Shown piece by piece: positions 54,104 through 64,000 of a stretch of 64,000 nt of DNA. The notes below the pieces were generated by a model. That model saw only the letters and a list, made by a program, of their open reading frames with translations. It was not told the DNA's origin and made no database searches. This DNA is from an uncultured Carboxylicivirga sp. Lineage in GTDB: Bacteria > Bacteroidota > Bacteroidia > Bacteroidales > Marinilabiliaceae. The DNA lies in NCBI RefSeq assembly GCF_963668385.1, contig NZ_OY764327.1, positions 434,001 to 498,000 on the forward strand. Direction: 5' to 3'. Position 1 is the stretch's first letter. Every line of letters begins with the position of its first letter. A program made the translations under genes and the position numbers.

Positions 54104-54463
54104 ATGCTAGAGAAATTGACAAACGATACTTTTAAATCAAAAGTGTTTAATTATACAGAAAATAAAGAATGGAAATTTGAAGGAGAAGTACCTTGTTTAA
54201 TCGACTTTTATGCAGACTGGTGTGGACCATGTAAAGCTGTGGCTCCTATTCTAGAAGAGTTGGCAAAAGAGTACGACGGTAAAATCAACATTTACAAAGT
54301 TGATACAGAAGCAGAACGTGAATTAGCCGGAGCATTTGGAATTCAGAGTATACCATCTTTACTTTTTGTTCCGAAAGAAGGTCAACCTCAAATGGCCCAA
54401 GGAGCTTTACCAAAAGACACCTTCGAAAGAGCTATTAAGGAAGTTTTAAACGTTGAAAAATAA
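54104..54463 (+). CDS. Cytoplasmic thioredoxin
   Basis: 119 residues. Thioredoxin fold with active site ADWCGPCKAV and cis-Pro in QSIPSLLF. A short N-terminal extension precedes the fold; no signal peptide, so it is cytoplasmic. The upstream DNA has a weak TGGCAC-N5-TTGA element near 54039, not convincing as sigma-54. The next gene, 25 bp downstream, encodes a close paralogue with a membrane/signal segment. Confidence 0.95.
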   Translation: MLEKLTNDTFKSKVFNYTENKEWKFEGEVPCLIDFYADWCGPCKAVAPILEELAKEYDGKINIYKVDTEAERELAGAFGIQSIPSLLFVPKEGQPQMAQGALPKDTFERAIKEVLNVEK

Positions 54464-54488
54464 TCAACATCACCCAAAAATCTGTCTG

Positions 54489-54977
54489 ATGAGTAAATTC
54501 AAATTCCCACTAATCATTGGCATCCTGTTAGTATCTGCTGTTACTTTTGCTTTCACATCAAAAGAAAATAAAGTATCAACAGAAACTAGCGCTACAACAT
54601 CTTCGACTGAAGAACAAGGTGTTATTCATCTTAATGCACAATCCTTTAAACAATATGTTTTTGATTACGAAAAGAATCAAACATGGAAGTACGAAGGAAA
54701 AGTCCCTGCTATTCTGGATTTTTATGCAGATTGGTGTGGACCGTGTAAAATGTTATCACCTGTTTTAAAAGATCTTCAAAAAGAATACGGTGGTAAAATT
54801 CAGGTATACAAAATTAATACTGATAAGGAACGTGAATTAGCTGCCACTTTTGGCATCAGAAGCTTGCCAACAATAGTATTTGTACCTCTCGAAGGTGATC
54901 CGCAAGCTGCTATGGGTTTTCGCCCTAAAACAGATATGGAAACTATGATTAAAGAAATTTTAAAAGTTGAGAAATAA
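54489..54977 (+). CDS. Exported or membrane-anchored thioredoxin
   Basis: 162 residues from the ATG at 54489, which starts a signal/anchor segment (KFKFPLIIGILLVSAVTFAF). A Ser/Thr/Glu linker (~25-45) leads to a thioredoxin domain with ADWCGPCKML and cis-Pro in RSLPTIVF. Its domain shares more than half of its aligned residues with the thioredoxin encoded just before, including the unusual FDYEKNQTWKYEGKVP lead-in, so the pair arose by tandem duplication with one copy sent to the periplasm. The longer frame from 54453 uses TTG and is not preferred. Confidence 0.93.
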   Translation: MSKFKFPLIIGILLVSAVTFAFTSKENKVSTETSATTSSTEEQGVIHLNAQSFKQYVFDYEKNQTWKYEGKVPAILDFYADWCGPCKMLSPVLKDLQKEYGGKIQVYKINTDKERELAATFGIRSLPTIVFVPLEGDPQAAMGFRPKTDMETMIKEILKVEK

Positions 54978-55056
54978 AAAGTTAAACTGTTAGTTGTTAG
55001 AAAGTAGTCAGTAGTTTAACTGAAAAAAACTAACTACTAAAAAATCTCTCAAAAGA

Positions 55057-55088
55057 AGCTGAAGAAAATATTCTTCGGCTTTTTTTTG
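55057..55088 (+). terminator. Terminator of the thioredoxin pair
   Basis: Stem AGCTGAAGAA/TTCTTCGGCT (one G-U) with loop AATA, followed by seven T. Its T-run overlaps the -33 element of the thiamine operon promoter. Confidence 0.85.
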
Positions 55089-55117
55089 TTTAATAAAAAC
55101 ATTTTCGTTTACCTTTG
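55085..55117 (+). promoter_or_regulatory. Promoter of the thiamine operon
   Basis: TTTG (55085-55088), 21 nt, TACCTTTG (55110-55117), with the TPP riboswitch beginning about 50 nt downstream. Confidence 0.65.
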
Positions 55118-55165
55118 AATAGAATTTTTCAGGTAATACTGATCAATTCGTACATATTTTTAATT

Positions 55166-55245
55166 ACAGGGGTGCCTTAAAATACAGGCTGAGATTATAC
55201 CCATTGAACCTGATGCAGGTAATGCTGTCGCAGGGACGTGATTTA
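55166..55245 (+). promoter_or_regulatory. TPP riboswitch (THI element) of thiS-thiH
   Basis: Diagnostic parts present: GGGGTGC, GGCTGAGA (CUGAGA at 55189-55194), ACCC, GAACCTGAT (55206-55214), AGGTAATGC and CGCAGGGA. No separate terminator hairpin is obvious between it and thiS, so control of translation initiation is likely. Confidence 0.97.
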
Positions 55246-55284
55246 TAACCTATCTATTTAGGCTCCTCTCAAATTTTTAAACAG

Positions 55285-55488
55285 ATGACCATAACTGTAA
55301 ATGGGCAGGAGCAAATATTTTCTGAATCAAAGACTGTTTTAGATGTTTTAACAAACCTGAATCAACACAACCAGGGAGGTATTGCTGTTGCTTTAAACGA
55401 TTGCGTTGTTCCCAAAAGAAAATGGGAAACTTCTCACCTATCCGATGGGGATAAAATCCTAATCATCAAAGCAAGTCAGGGAGGATAA
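55285..55488 (+). CDS. thiS: Sulfur carrier protein ThiS
   Basis: 67 residues, ubiquitin-like fold, ending in the required Gly-Gly (KASQGG). The C-terminal glycine is adenylated and thiocarboxylated to carry sulfur for the thiazole ring. First gene after the riboswitch; thiC follows after 60 bp. The ThiF-type adenylating enzyme it needs is not encoded in this cluster. Confidence 0.96.
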   Translation: MTITVNGQEQIFSESKTVLDVLTNLNQHNQGGIAVALNDCVVPKRKWETSHLSDGDKILIIKASQGG

Positions 55489-55533
55489 CTAAATAAAACT
55501 AGTTACAATCCAACATTATTACCACTACGATAA

Positions 55534-57366
<1,833 letters not shown>

Positions 57367-57384
57367 ACAATATTGATGTCACTT

Positions 57385-57993
57385 ATGAAACCGATTGTCA
57401 TCACACATCCTCTACTTCTCAGTAATGAGTATGAAGCTGTAAATGCTCTTTTTGAAAACGGACTGGAGATACTTCATGTGCGCAAACCTGATTTCGGGAA
57501 AGAAGCGTTACAGCATTGGATAAGGTCTGTTGACGAAAGGTTTCATAATCGTATGATGATTCACAGTCATTTGTCGTTAATTGAAGAAATGGACTTAAAG
57601 GGAATGCATTTTACTTCATATAATCGTCGTTTGATTGATGAATATAAAAATTACCATTGTCCGAAAAGCACCTCAACGCATTCTCTTGAAGAACTAAAGC
57701 AAATGGATAAGATAGTTGATTATGCCTTTTTGAGTCCTATTTATGAAAGCATATCAAAAAAGGGATATCAACCATCCATTACGTTGGATGATATGCATGC
57801 TTTTTTGAAGACAAACAGAAAAGCCTATGTAATTGCATTGGGAGGTATTAATTCGAGAAATGAAGATAAAGTAAAAGAAGCAGGCTTCGATGGAGTTGCT
57901 CTTCTAGGTTCGATTTGGAGTAAATTTGAACAAGACAAAGACCTCGACAAACTGATCAAACGATATAATGAAATCGCAAATAAATGGAATTGA
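57385..57993 (+). CDS. Thiamine-phosphate-synthase-like protein (ThiE/TenI paralogue)
   Basis: About 202 residues from MKPIVITHP (57385); two further start codons lie 9 and 12 bp upstream. TIM-barrel ThiE fold with LHVRKPD, IHSHLSL, DYAFLSPIYESISKKGY and a C-terminal phosphate loop ALGGINSRNEDK. It is more divergent than the second copy at 58749: the NDR/HLG-type motif reads GMHFTSYNR. It may be a TenI-like thiazole tautomerase instead of a synthase, which would fit its place in the operon. One bp separates its stop from thiD. Confidence 0.85.
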   Translation: MKPIVITHPLLLSNEYEAVNALFENGLEILHVRKPDFGKEALQHWIRSVDERFHNRMMIHSHLSLIEEMDLKGMHFTSYNRRLIDEYKNYHCPKSTSTHSLEELKQMDKIVDYAFLSPIYESISKKGYQPSITLDDMHAFLKTNRKAYVIALGGINSRNEDKVKEAGFDGVALLGSIWSKFEQDKDLDKLIKRYNEIANKWN

Positions 57994-57994
57994 A

Positions 57995-58741
57995 ATGACA
58001 CGGCCATTCGTTCTTACCATAGCTGGCTTTGATCCAAGTAACGGTGCCGGAATTGGCAGCGACATAAAAGCAATAGAGCAAAACAATGCATACGGTCTAA
58101 GTGTAATAACAGCGATCACTTACCAGAATGAAAGTGAATTCCATGGTGTACGTTGGTTGACTTTTGAGGAAATTCAAAAGCAATTGGAAAGTTTGGCCTC
58201 GAAATATCAACCTAAATGCATTAAAATCGGTTTGGTTAAACATGTTGAAGTACTTTTTGAAATTCTGGATTTCATCAACGAAAACTGGCCAGAAGCCTAT
58301 ATTATATGGGATCCAATATTAAAAGCAACGGCCGGATTTGAGTTTCACAAAAACATCTCAAATTCCATTGAAGCCTTATTCGCAAAAGGGATTAATCTGA
58401 TAACACCGAATATTCCGGAGTTCAAAGAGCTGTTTAAGGAAGCTGATCCGCAAACTTTAGCAAATCGATTCAAATGTTCTCTACTGATAAAAGGAGGCCA
58501 CTCGACAGATACCTCTGTGTGCGATGAATTATATATACCTGATGAAAAAAACTATTTTATTTTATCAGATAAGGTTGAAGGTAATATACAGAAGCATGGT
58601 ACAGGCTGCGTTTTATCGTCGGTTATCGCATCAAATTTAGCAAACGAATTAAACTTAAAAGAAGCATGTAAAGAAGCACACTTCTATGTGAAATCATTTA
58701 TTGCAAGTACATCAGGTTTACTCGGATATCATTCAAAATAA
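57995..58741 (+). CDS. thiD: Hydroxymethylpyrimidine (phosphate) kinase
   Basis: 248 residues from MTRPFVLTIAGFD (57995), 1 bp after the preceding stop. An ATG at 57968 would add nine residues and overlap the previous gene. Ribokinase-like fold: AGFDPSNGAGIGSDIKAIEQ, LLIKGGHS and the anion hole KHGTGCVLSS. It phosphorylates HMP and HMP-P for coupling to thiazole phosphate. Confidence 0.94.
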   Translation: MTRPFVLTIAGFDPSNGAGIGSDIKAIEQNNAYGLSVITAITYQNESEFHGVRWLTFEEIQKQLESLASKYQPKCIKIGLVKHVEVLFEILDFINENWPEAYIIWDPILKATAGFEFHKNISNSIEALFAKGINLITPNIPEFKELFKEADPQTLANRFKCSLLIKGGHSTDTSVCDELYIPDEKNYFILSDKVEGNIQKHGTGCVLSSVIASNLANELNLKEACKEAHFYVKSFIASTSGLLGYHSK

Positions 58742-58748
58742 AATTGAT

Positions 58749-59414
58749 ATGAAAACAAATATAGCACGACTTCATTTTATCACATCACCATCTGATAAAC
58801 ACGACATCCTATCGCAGATTAAACAAGTGGTGATGGGTGGTGGAAATTGGATTCAACTGCGCATGAAAGAAGAGTCTGAAGAAGTTGTGGAAAAAACAGC
58901 TTTTCAGGCATTAAGCTTTTGCATGGATAGCGGAGCTAAACTAATTATTAACGATCGGGTTAAACTCGCTGCCCGAATTGGTGCTGACGGAGTTCACTTA
59001 GGGAAAGAAGATATGTCGCCTGCAGAAGCTCGAGAAATATTAGGCTCACAAGCAATTATTGGAGGAACTGCCAATACATTCGAGGATATTAAAAAGCTGG
59101 TGGCGCAAGGTGTAGATTATATCGGCTTGGGTCCTTTCAGGTTTACAGGAACCAAGAAAAAACTTAGCCCGGTTTTAGGCATTGAAGGATATCTAAACAT
59201 TATTCAACAATGCGAAGAAAGCAACATCCATATTCCAATTATTGGCATTGGTGGATTAACTCCTGACGATTTCAGTGAATTATTTAACGCAGGAATTTAC
59301 GGTGTGGCTTTATCATCATACATCAATCAAAAAGATCAGCCGGGAGCAATAACTCTAGACTTGTTAAAAACAATCGGAAAGTTGAGTTCTTCTGCTTGGC
59401 TCAAAAAACATTAA
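58749..59414 (+). CDS. thiE: Thiamine phosphate synthase
   Basis: 221 residues from MKTNIARLHF (58749); an in-frame ATG at 58701 lies inside thiD and is not preferred. Classical ThiE motifs: GGGNWIQLRMKE, LIINDRVKLAARIGADGVHL, DYIGLGPFRFTGTK and IPIIGIGGLTP. It joins HMP-PP with the thiazole phosphate. Second ThiE-type gene in the operon. Confidence 0.95.
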   Translation: MKTNIARLHFITSPSDKHDILSQIKQVVMGGGNWIQLRMKEESEEVVEKTAFQALSFCMDSGAKLIINDRVKLAARIGADGVHLGKEDMSPAEAREILGSQAIIGGTANTFEDIKKLVAQGVDYIGLGPFRFTGTKKKLSPVLGIEGYLNIIQQCEESNIHIPIIGIGGLTPDDFSELFNAGIYGVALSSYINQKDQPGAITLDLLKTIGKLSSSAWLKKH

Positions 59415-59432
59415 ATAAACTTACTCAAACAT

Positions 59433-60203
59433 ATGTCACAATTAAAAATAGGTAATTACACCTTCAGCTCAAGGTTATTTACCGGAACAGGAAAATTCGC
59501 TTCCAACACTATTATGGAAGAAGCAATTAACGTAAGCGAATCGGAGTTAGTAACCGTTGCTTTACGCAGAGTTGAAATCAATAATACAGCGGATGATATA
59601 CTACAGCACTTAAAACATCCACGTATTAAATTACTACCTAATACTTCGGGAGTACGTACAGCCAAAGAGGCTGTTTTTGCAGCACAGTTGGCCCGCGAAG
59701 CTTTAGAAACTGATTTAATCAAGCTGGAGATTCATCCCGATCCCAAATACCTTCTACCCGATCCTATAGAAACATTAAAAGCAACCGAGGAATTAGCAAA
59801 ACTGGGCTTCACCGTTTTACCTTATATTCAAGCCGACCCTGTTCTTTGTAAGTTATTGGAAGAAGCCGGAACTGCGGCTGTAATGCCTTTGGGTGCTCCT
59901 ATAGGCTCGAACCAAGGGTTACAAACTAAAGAAATGCTGCGCATTATTATTGAGCAAAGCAAAGTGCCGGTGGTTGTTGATGCCGGAATTGGGGCTCCGT
60001 CTCATGCAGCCGATGCTATGGAAATGGGAGCTGATGCTGTTTTGGTCAATACGGCCATTGCTGTTTCGCCCGATCCTGTTAAAATGGCTCAAGCCTTTAA
60101 ACTAGCTGTAGAATCAGGAAGAATGGCCTTTGAAGCTCAACTAGCTCACAAAAGCATTGGTGCAGAAGCATCCAGTCCATTAACCGCTTTTCTCGATAAT
60201 TAA
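59433..60203 (+). CDS. thiG: Thiazole synthase ThiG
   Basis: 256 residues. TIM barrel with the Schiff-base Lys in [17 protein letters not shown] and phosphate-binding [18 protein letters not shown] and [12 protein letters not shown]. It forms the thiazole ring from DXP, ThiS-thiocarboxylate and dehydroglycine. The last product is supplied by ThiH encoded next, 11 bp downstream. Confidence 0.97.
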   Translation: MSQLKIGNYTFSSRLFTGTGKFASNTIMEEAINVSESELVTVALRRVEINNTADDILQHLKHPRIKLLPNTSGVRTAKEAVFAAQLAREALETDLIKLEIHPDPKYLLPDPIETLKATEELAKLGFTVLPYIQADPVLCKLLEEAGTAAVMPLGAPIGSNQGLQTKEMLRIIIEQSKVPVVVDAGIGAPSHAADAMEMGADAVLVNTAIAVSPDPVKMAQAFKLAVESGRMAFEAQLAHKSIGAEASSPLTAFLDN

Positions 60204-60214
60204 TCTCACCCCAA

Positions 60215-61339
60215 ATGAATAGCTTAACTTTTAACGATGTGCACGAATCCTACAATTGGGATGAGTGCAAAAAAGCAATTTACAATAAAACAGCCGCCGA
60301 TGTTGAAAAAGCTTTGAATACCAACAAAGCTACCCTGGATGATTTTATGGCATTGATATCTCCGGCAGCTCAGCCTTATTTAGAACAGATGGCTCAGAAA
60401 AGCCGAAGTATCACTCAACGTCGTTTCGGTAAAACCATGCAGATGTATATTCCGCTGTATTTATCTAATGCCTGTGCCAATGCCTGCATTTATTGCGGAT
60501 TCAATCATAAAAATGATATTACCCGTATCACTTTAAACAAAAAGCAGGTATTACAAGAGATTAAAGTGATAAAGGAAATGGGGTTTGAGCATTTGCTTTT
60601 GGTTACAGGCGAACATCCTGCTCATTGCGGATTCGAATATCTGAAAGAGATTATTGAAGTAGTTAAACCTCATTTTGCATTAATTTCGATTGAAGTACAA
60701 CCAATGGATGTGCATCATTACAAGGAATTATCAGATATGGGGGTTCATACGGTGTATGTCTATCAGGAAACTTACAACAGAGCTCAATACCCCATTTATC
60801 ATCCAAGAGGTAAGAAGGCGAATTTTCAATATCGCTTGGAAACAGGTGACAGACTGGGGCAAGCAGGTATGCACAAAATGGGTATAGGTTGTTTGTTGGG
60901 GCTTGAAGACTGGCGTACAGACTCGTTTTTTACAGCTCTACACCTCAACTATCTGGAGAAAACTTACTGGCGTACCAAGTACAGTCTATCCTTCCCACGC
61001 CTTCGTCCGCATGTTGGTTCGTTTGAGCCCAATCATCCCATTAATGATAAGGAGCTGGCTCAACTGATTATGGCCTATCGCATCTTCGACCCGGATTTGG
61101 ATCTGTCCTTATCAACCAGAGAAAATCAGGCTTTCAGGGACAATATGATGCAATTGGGAATAACTGCCATGAGTGCCGGGTCAAAAACAGAACCTGGCGG
61201 TTATGCTGTTTATAACCAAGCATTGGAACAATTTGTAATTGCAGATGATCGATCACCTGAAGAAGTAAGTTCAGCTATTCGAACCCAAGGTTATGAAGTA
61301 GTCTGGAAAGACTGGGATGAAAGTATGTGGGGAAAATAA
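60215..61339 (+). CDS. thiH: 2-iminoacetate synthase (tyrosine lyase) ThiH
   Basis: 374 residues. Radical-SAM enzyme with the CX3CX2C cluster motif CANACIYCGF and the ThiH region FEHLLLVTGEHP. It cleaves tyrosine to dehydroglycine and p-cresol for the thiazole ring, the oxygen-independent route; thiO (glycine oxidase) is absent here, in line with an anaerobic or facultative life. Last gene of the operon. Confidence 0.97.
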   Translation: MNSLTFNDVHESYNWDECKKAIYNKTAADVEKALNTNKATLDDFMALISPAAQPYLEQMAQKSRSITQRRFGKTMQMYIPLYLSNACANACIYCGFNHKNDITRITLNKKQVLQEIKVIKEMGFEHLLLVTGEHPAHCGFEYLKEIIEVVKPHFALISIEVQPMDVHHYKELSDMGVHTVYVYQETYNRAQYPIYHPRGKKANFQYRLETGDRLGQAGMHKMGIGCLLGLEDWRTDSFFTALHLNYLEKTYWRTKYSLSFPRLRPHVGSFEPNHPINDKELAQLIMAYRIFDPDLDLSLSTRENQAFRDNMMQLGITAMSAGSKTEPGGYAVYNQALEQFVIADDRSPEEVSSAIRTQGYEVVWKDWDESMWGK

Positions 61340-61416
61340 TTGATCAATAGATAATTAATTTTCAGGCTGTAGATAGAAATATATATTTCTTATTAAGACA
61401 AAATTATCTTATTTAA

Positions 61417-61447
61417 TTTGTCAATTAAAATCGGTGTTGTACATTTG
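61417..61447 (+). promoter_or_regulatory. Promoter of the TonB-dependent receptor
   Basis: TTTG (61417-61420), 19 nt, TACATTTG (61440-61447), about 15 nt before the second TPP riboswitch. Confidence 0.65.
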
Positions 61448-61462
61448 CACCAATTTTATACA

Positions 61463-61537
61463 ATGGGGTGCCTTAATATTACGGGCTGAGATCATACCCT
61501 TCGAACCTGGCCGGGTAATTCCGACAAGGAAAGAGTT
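61463..61537 (+). promoter_or_regulatory. TPP riboswitch of the TonB-dependent receptor
   Basis: THI-element landmarks: TGGGGTGCC, GGGCTGAGA (CUGAGA at 61486-61491), ACCC, GAACCTGG and CCGGGTAATTCCG. Shares the layout of the riboswitch at 55166. It marks the gene behind it as a thiamine-related function. Confidence 0.95.
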
Positions 61538-61590
61538 ATCTCCTTTTGATCCTCATTGCGGTATTTGTTTTAAACTTAAACTGCTTTTAG

Positions 61591-64000
61591 ATGAAGAATT
61601 TATTTTTAGTATTAACAGCAATACTATTATCTGCGAGCGCTTATGCGCAAAATCAAATTAATGGTACGGTAAGCGACGAAAGTGGCAATGTTTTGCCTGG
61701 AGCCAACGTTACCATTGTTAACAACAGCGGCGAATCGGGAATGGTAACCGATGCCAATGGAAAATTTAGCTTCGATATTGGTAAGCAAAGCCGAGTGGTT
61801 TTAAATGTTAGCTTTGTTGGCTATAAGTATTATTCGCAAACAGTTACCGTTAATGGTAAAACAACCTTCAATGTGGTACTTCAACAAGGCAACATTGTAA
61901 CCGACGAGGTAATTGTTTCGGCCATTAAAGCAGGCGATAAAACTCCGATTGCCTATACCAACATGACCAAATCGGATATTGATAATCGTTCAACGGCCGA
62001 GGATATTCCTTATATGTTGAGCCTTACACCATCGGCTGTATCAACTTCGGAAACCGGAACAGGTATTGGATATACAGCCTTACGCATACGGGGTACTGAT
62101 CCTACCCGTATTAATGTTACAGTTAACGGGGTACCACTAAACGACTCCGAAAGTCAGGGAGTATATTGGGTTAACATGCCCGATTTTGCATCGTCGGTTG
62201 ACGAAGTGCAGGTGCAGCGTGGTGTGGGAACCAGTACCAACGGTGCGGCTGCCTTTGGTGCAACTATTAACTTTCAAACCACCTCAATCAATTCCGATCC
62301 ATACTCAACTATTGAGAGTACTGCCGGATCGTTCAATACTTTTATCAACTCAATTAATGCTGGTACTGGTTTACTTGATGATAAATACAGTTTTGATGTT
62401 CGATATTCGAAATTGAATTCGGATGGATACATTGATTATGCTTTTTCCGATCATCAATCATTATTTGTAAGCGGAAGCATGCTAACCAACAATGGTTTGT
62501 TAAAAATGAACATCATTCATGGCGAACAACATACAGGTATTAGCTGGTGGGGAGTACCACAGGAGATGTTGGATGAAAACAGAACCTACAATCCAGCGGG
62601 TCAGTACACCGATGAGTTTGGAAACAGCCGTTATTACAAAGATCAAACCGACAATTACAAGCAAACACACTACCAATTGTTTTATTCACACGCGGTTAAT
62701 CAACGTTTGAATTTAAACGGAGCATTGCACTACACACAGGGCGAAGGCTATTTTGAACAATACAAAGAAGACGAAAACTTTGGTGATTACAACTGGACTC
62801 CGATTGAAATAGGAGGCGAAACTATTTCATCAACCGATCTGATTCGTCAGAAATGGATGAAAAACGACTTTTACGGTTTTACAGCATCAGCCAATTACAA
62901 TACCGATGATGTAGACCTATCGTTTGGTGGAGGCTGGAACCGATACGATGGTGATCACTTTGGCGAAGTAATCTGGGCCCGTTATGCAGGAACTTCAGAA
63001 AAAGGAGATCAATGGTATTTTAACAATGGTACCAAAACCGACTATAACGTGTATGCTAAATTAAACTGGCATCCAGGTAACAAGTTAAATACTTTTGTTG
63101 ATTTGCAAATGCGCCATATCGATTATGACTTAACGGGTAATGACGATGATTTATCGGACATGCTACAATCGCATCAGTACAGTTTTTTCAACCCTAAAGC
63201 TGGTGTTTTTTACGATATTGATCAAAAACAACAAGGGTATTTCTCGGTAGGAATATCTAATCGCGAACCAACACGTACCAACTTTAAAGATGCCAATGGC
63301 GACCCTGATGCAACTCCAAAGGCTGAACAACTAATCGACTTTGAGGCTGGATATCATTACAAATCATCAGGCTTTTCGGCAAGTGTCAACTTCTTTTACA
63401 TGCTTTATAATGATCAATTGGTTCCTACCGGCCAAAAAAGCAGCGTGGGCTACGATGTAATGACCAACGTAAAAGACAGCTACCGCAGAGGTGTTGAAAT
63501 TGCTTTTGGAGCTAAACTTCTTAAAGGACTTACCTGGGATGGTAACTTCTCGTTAAGTTCTAACAAAATTAGAAACTTTGTACAAACTTTTGAGGTAGTA
63601 GATGAGAACTGGACCCCGGTTGATGAAAAAACATTTGACTTGGGTACCACCGACATTGCTTACTCGCCCGATATGATTGGAAGCAGTATTTTAAGTTACG
63701 CTCCGGTTAAATCAGTTAAGCTAAGCTTAATATCGAAGTATGTAGGCGAACAGTATTTCGATAATACATCCAGCGATGAACGGAAACTGGATAGTTACTT
63801 TGTTAATAATTTACGTGTCGACTATAGTTTATTTCCATCGTTTGCCAAAGAAATTAACTTGCAATTACTGGTTAATAACTTATTTAATCTCGAATACGAA
63901 AACAATGCCTATGGCGGGTTATCGTATGTTAGAGATGCACAGGGGAACGACTCTCCAAGCGGATGGGCCTATTATTATCCGCAGGCCGGCACCAACTTTA
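61591..64000 (+). CDS. TonB-dependent receptor, predicted thiamine uptake (C-terminus cut)
   Basis: About 803 codons are visible; the frame is open at the window edge. Signal peptide (~1-19, AYA-Q), carboxypeptidase-regulatory-like domain (~22-95; VSDESGNVLPGANVTI), TonB plug (~115-220; RIRGTDPTRINVTVNGVPLN) and a beta-barrel starting near 230. The TPP riboswitch right before it implies transport of thiamine or its precursors across the outer membrane, as in the known Bacteroidota OMR1 systems, where a PnuT permease and a thiamine pyrophosphokinase usually follow; these would lie beyond the edge. Confidence 0.93.
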   Translation, partial: MKNLFLVLTAILLSASAYAQNQINGTVSDESGNVLPGANVTIVNNSGESGMVTDANGKFSFDIGKQSRVVLNVSFVGYKYYSQTVTVNGKTTFNVVLQQGNIVTDEVIVSAIKAGDKTPIAYTNMTKSDIDNRSTAEDIPYMLSLTPSAVSTSETGTGIGYTALRIRGTDPTRINVTVNGVPLNDSESQGVYWVNMPDFASSVDEVQVQRGVGTSTNGAAAFGATINFQTTSINSDPYSTIESTAGSFNTFINSINAGTGLLDDKYSFDVRYSKLNSDGYIDYAFSDHQSLFVSGSMLTNNGLLKMNIIHGEQHTGISWWGVPQEMLDENRTYNPAGQYTDEFGNSRYYKDQTDNYKQTHYQLFYSHAVNQRLNLNGALHYTQGEGYFEQYKEDENFGDYNWTPIEIGGETISSTDLIRQKWMKNDFYGFTASANYNTDDVDLSFGGGWNRYDGDHFGEVIWARYAGTSEKGDQWYFNNGTKTDYNVYAKLNWHPGNKLNTFVDLQMRHIDYDLTGNDDDLSDMLQSHQYSFFNPKAGVFYDIDQKQQGYFSVGISNREPTRTNFKDANGDPDATPKAEQLIDFEAGYHYKSSGFSASVNFFYMLYNDQLVPTGQKSSVGYDVMTNVKDSYRRGVEIAFGAKLLKGLTWDGNFSLSSNKIRNFVQTFEVVDENWTPVDEKTFDLGTTDIAYSPDMIGSSILSYAPVKSVKLSLISKYVGEQYFDNTSSDERKLDSYFVNNLRVDYSLFPSFAKEINLQLLVNNLFNLEYENNAYGGLSYVRDAQGNDSPSGWAYYYPQAGTNF

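Noticed and set aside
62186..62710. Short frames inside the TonB-dependent receptor
   Set aside because: Shadows of the receptor gene in other frames; the receptor frame itself is intact.

Overview
The window is low-GC DNA from a member of the Bacteroidota, probably a marine or sediment Bacteroidales/Marinilabiliales-type bacterium; the exact genus cannot be read from the sequence. The evidence is the family content (GH97 SusB-like and GH3 lipoproteins, a TonB-dependent receptor with a carboxypeptidase-regulatory-like N-terminus, TPR-LuxR regulators, a choice-of-anchor-J-like secreted protein, DUF5522), promoters of the Bacteroidota type (TTG, then 19-22 nt, then TAnnTTTG), sparse Shine-Dalgarno sequences and a tRNA gene without encoded CCA. 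It is mostly chromosomal backbone. I see no transposase, integrase, phage gene, rRNA or CRISPR array.

Layout. 1-5.3 kb: a secreted multidomain protein cut by the window edge, its neighbouring TPR/LuxR regulator and a lipoprotein. 5.4-7 kb: an ECF sigma factor, a small membrane protein and a divergent DUF6249-like gene, with matching ECF-type promoters between them. 7-10.7 kb: a histidine kinase/NarL-type response regulator pair and a small secreted repeat protein that may be its target. 10.7-24 kb: a candidate small RNA, mutS2, an outer-membrane barrel, a second candidate ncRNA, an AsmA-like protein, thiol-redox proteins, a PAP2 phosphatase and a GH97 glucosidase. 24-37 kb: tRNA(CAU), lptF-like, ribBA, anmK, a dihydroorotate-dehydrogenase-like gene, a 21-bp minisatellite, fmt, a glucosaminidase, cdd, panB-rluA, a UbiA-like protein and ald. 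38-45.6 kb: a cellobiose locus. 46-54 kb: mdh, a sigma-54-type promoter driving a WM-repeat protein, an AI-2E-type permease, a lipoprotein/phosphoesterase pair and cca-trmH. 54-64 kb: two thioredoxins, a TPP-riboswitch thiamine operon (thiS, thiC, thiE-like, thiD, thiE, thiG, thiH) and a second TPP riboswitch in front of a TonB-dependent receptor.

How the genes fit together. In the cellobiose locus a periplasmic GH3 beta-glucosidase, a GPH symporter and a cytoplasmic GH94 phosphorylase sit with an NrtR/AraR-type regulator whose Nudix box is degenerate. The same AGTGT-N7-ACACT palindrome lies before both the regulator operon and the GH3 gene. In the thiamine region both synthesis and predicted outer-membrane uptake are under TPP riboswitches; thiF is absent from the cluster.

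The least-explained elements are three candidate structured RNAs (about 10700-10820 minus, 15990-16150 minus, 28183-28292 plus), the 21-bp minisatellite at 30551-30836, the sigma-54-driven WM-repeat gene, the paired ECF promoters and the shared palindrome of the cellobiose locus. All positions and motifs were read by eye; family assignments rest on recognised motifs, not on searches.
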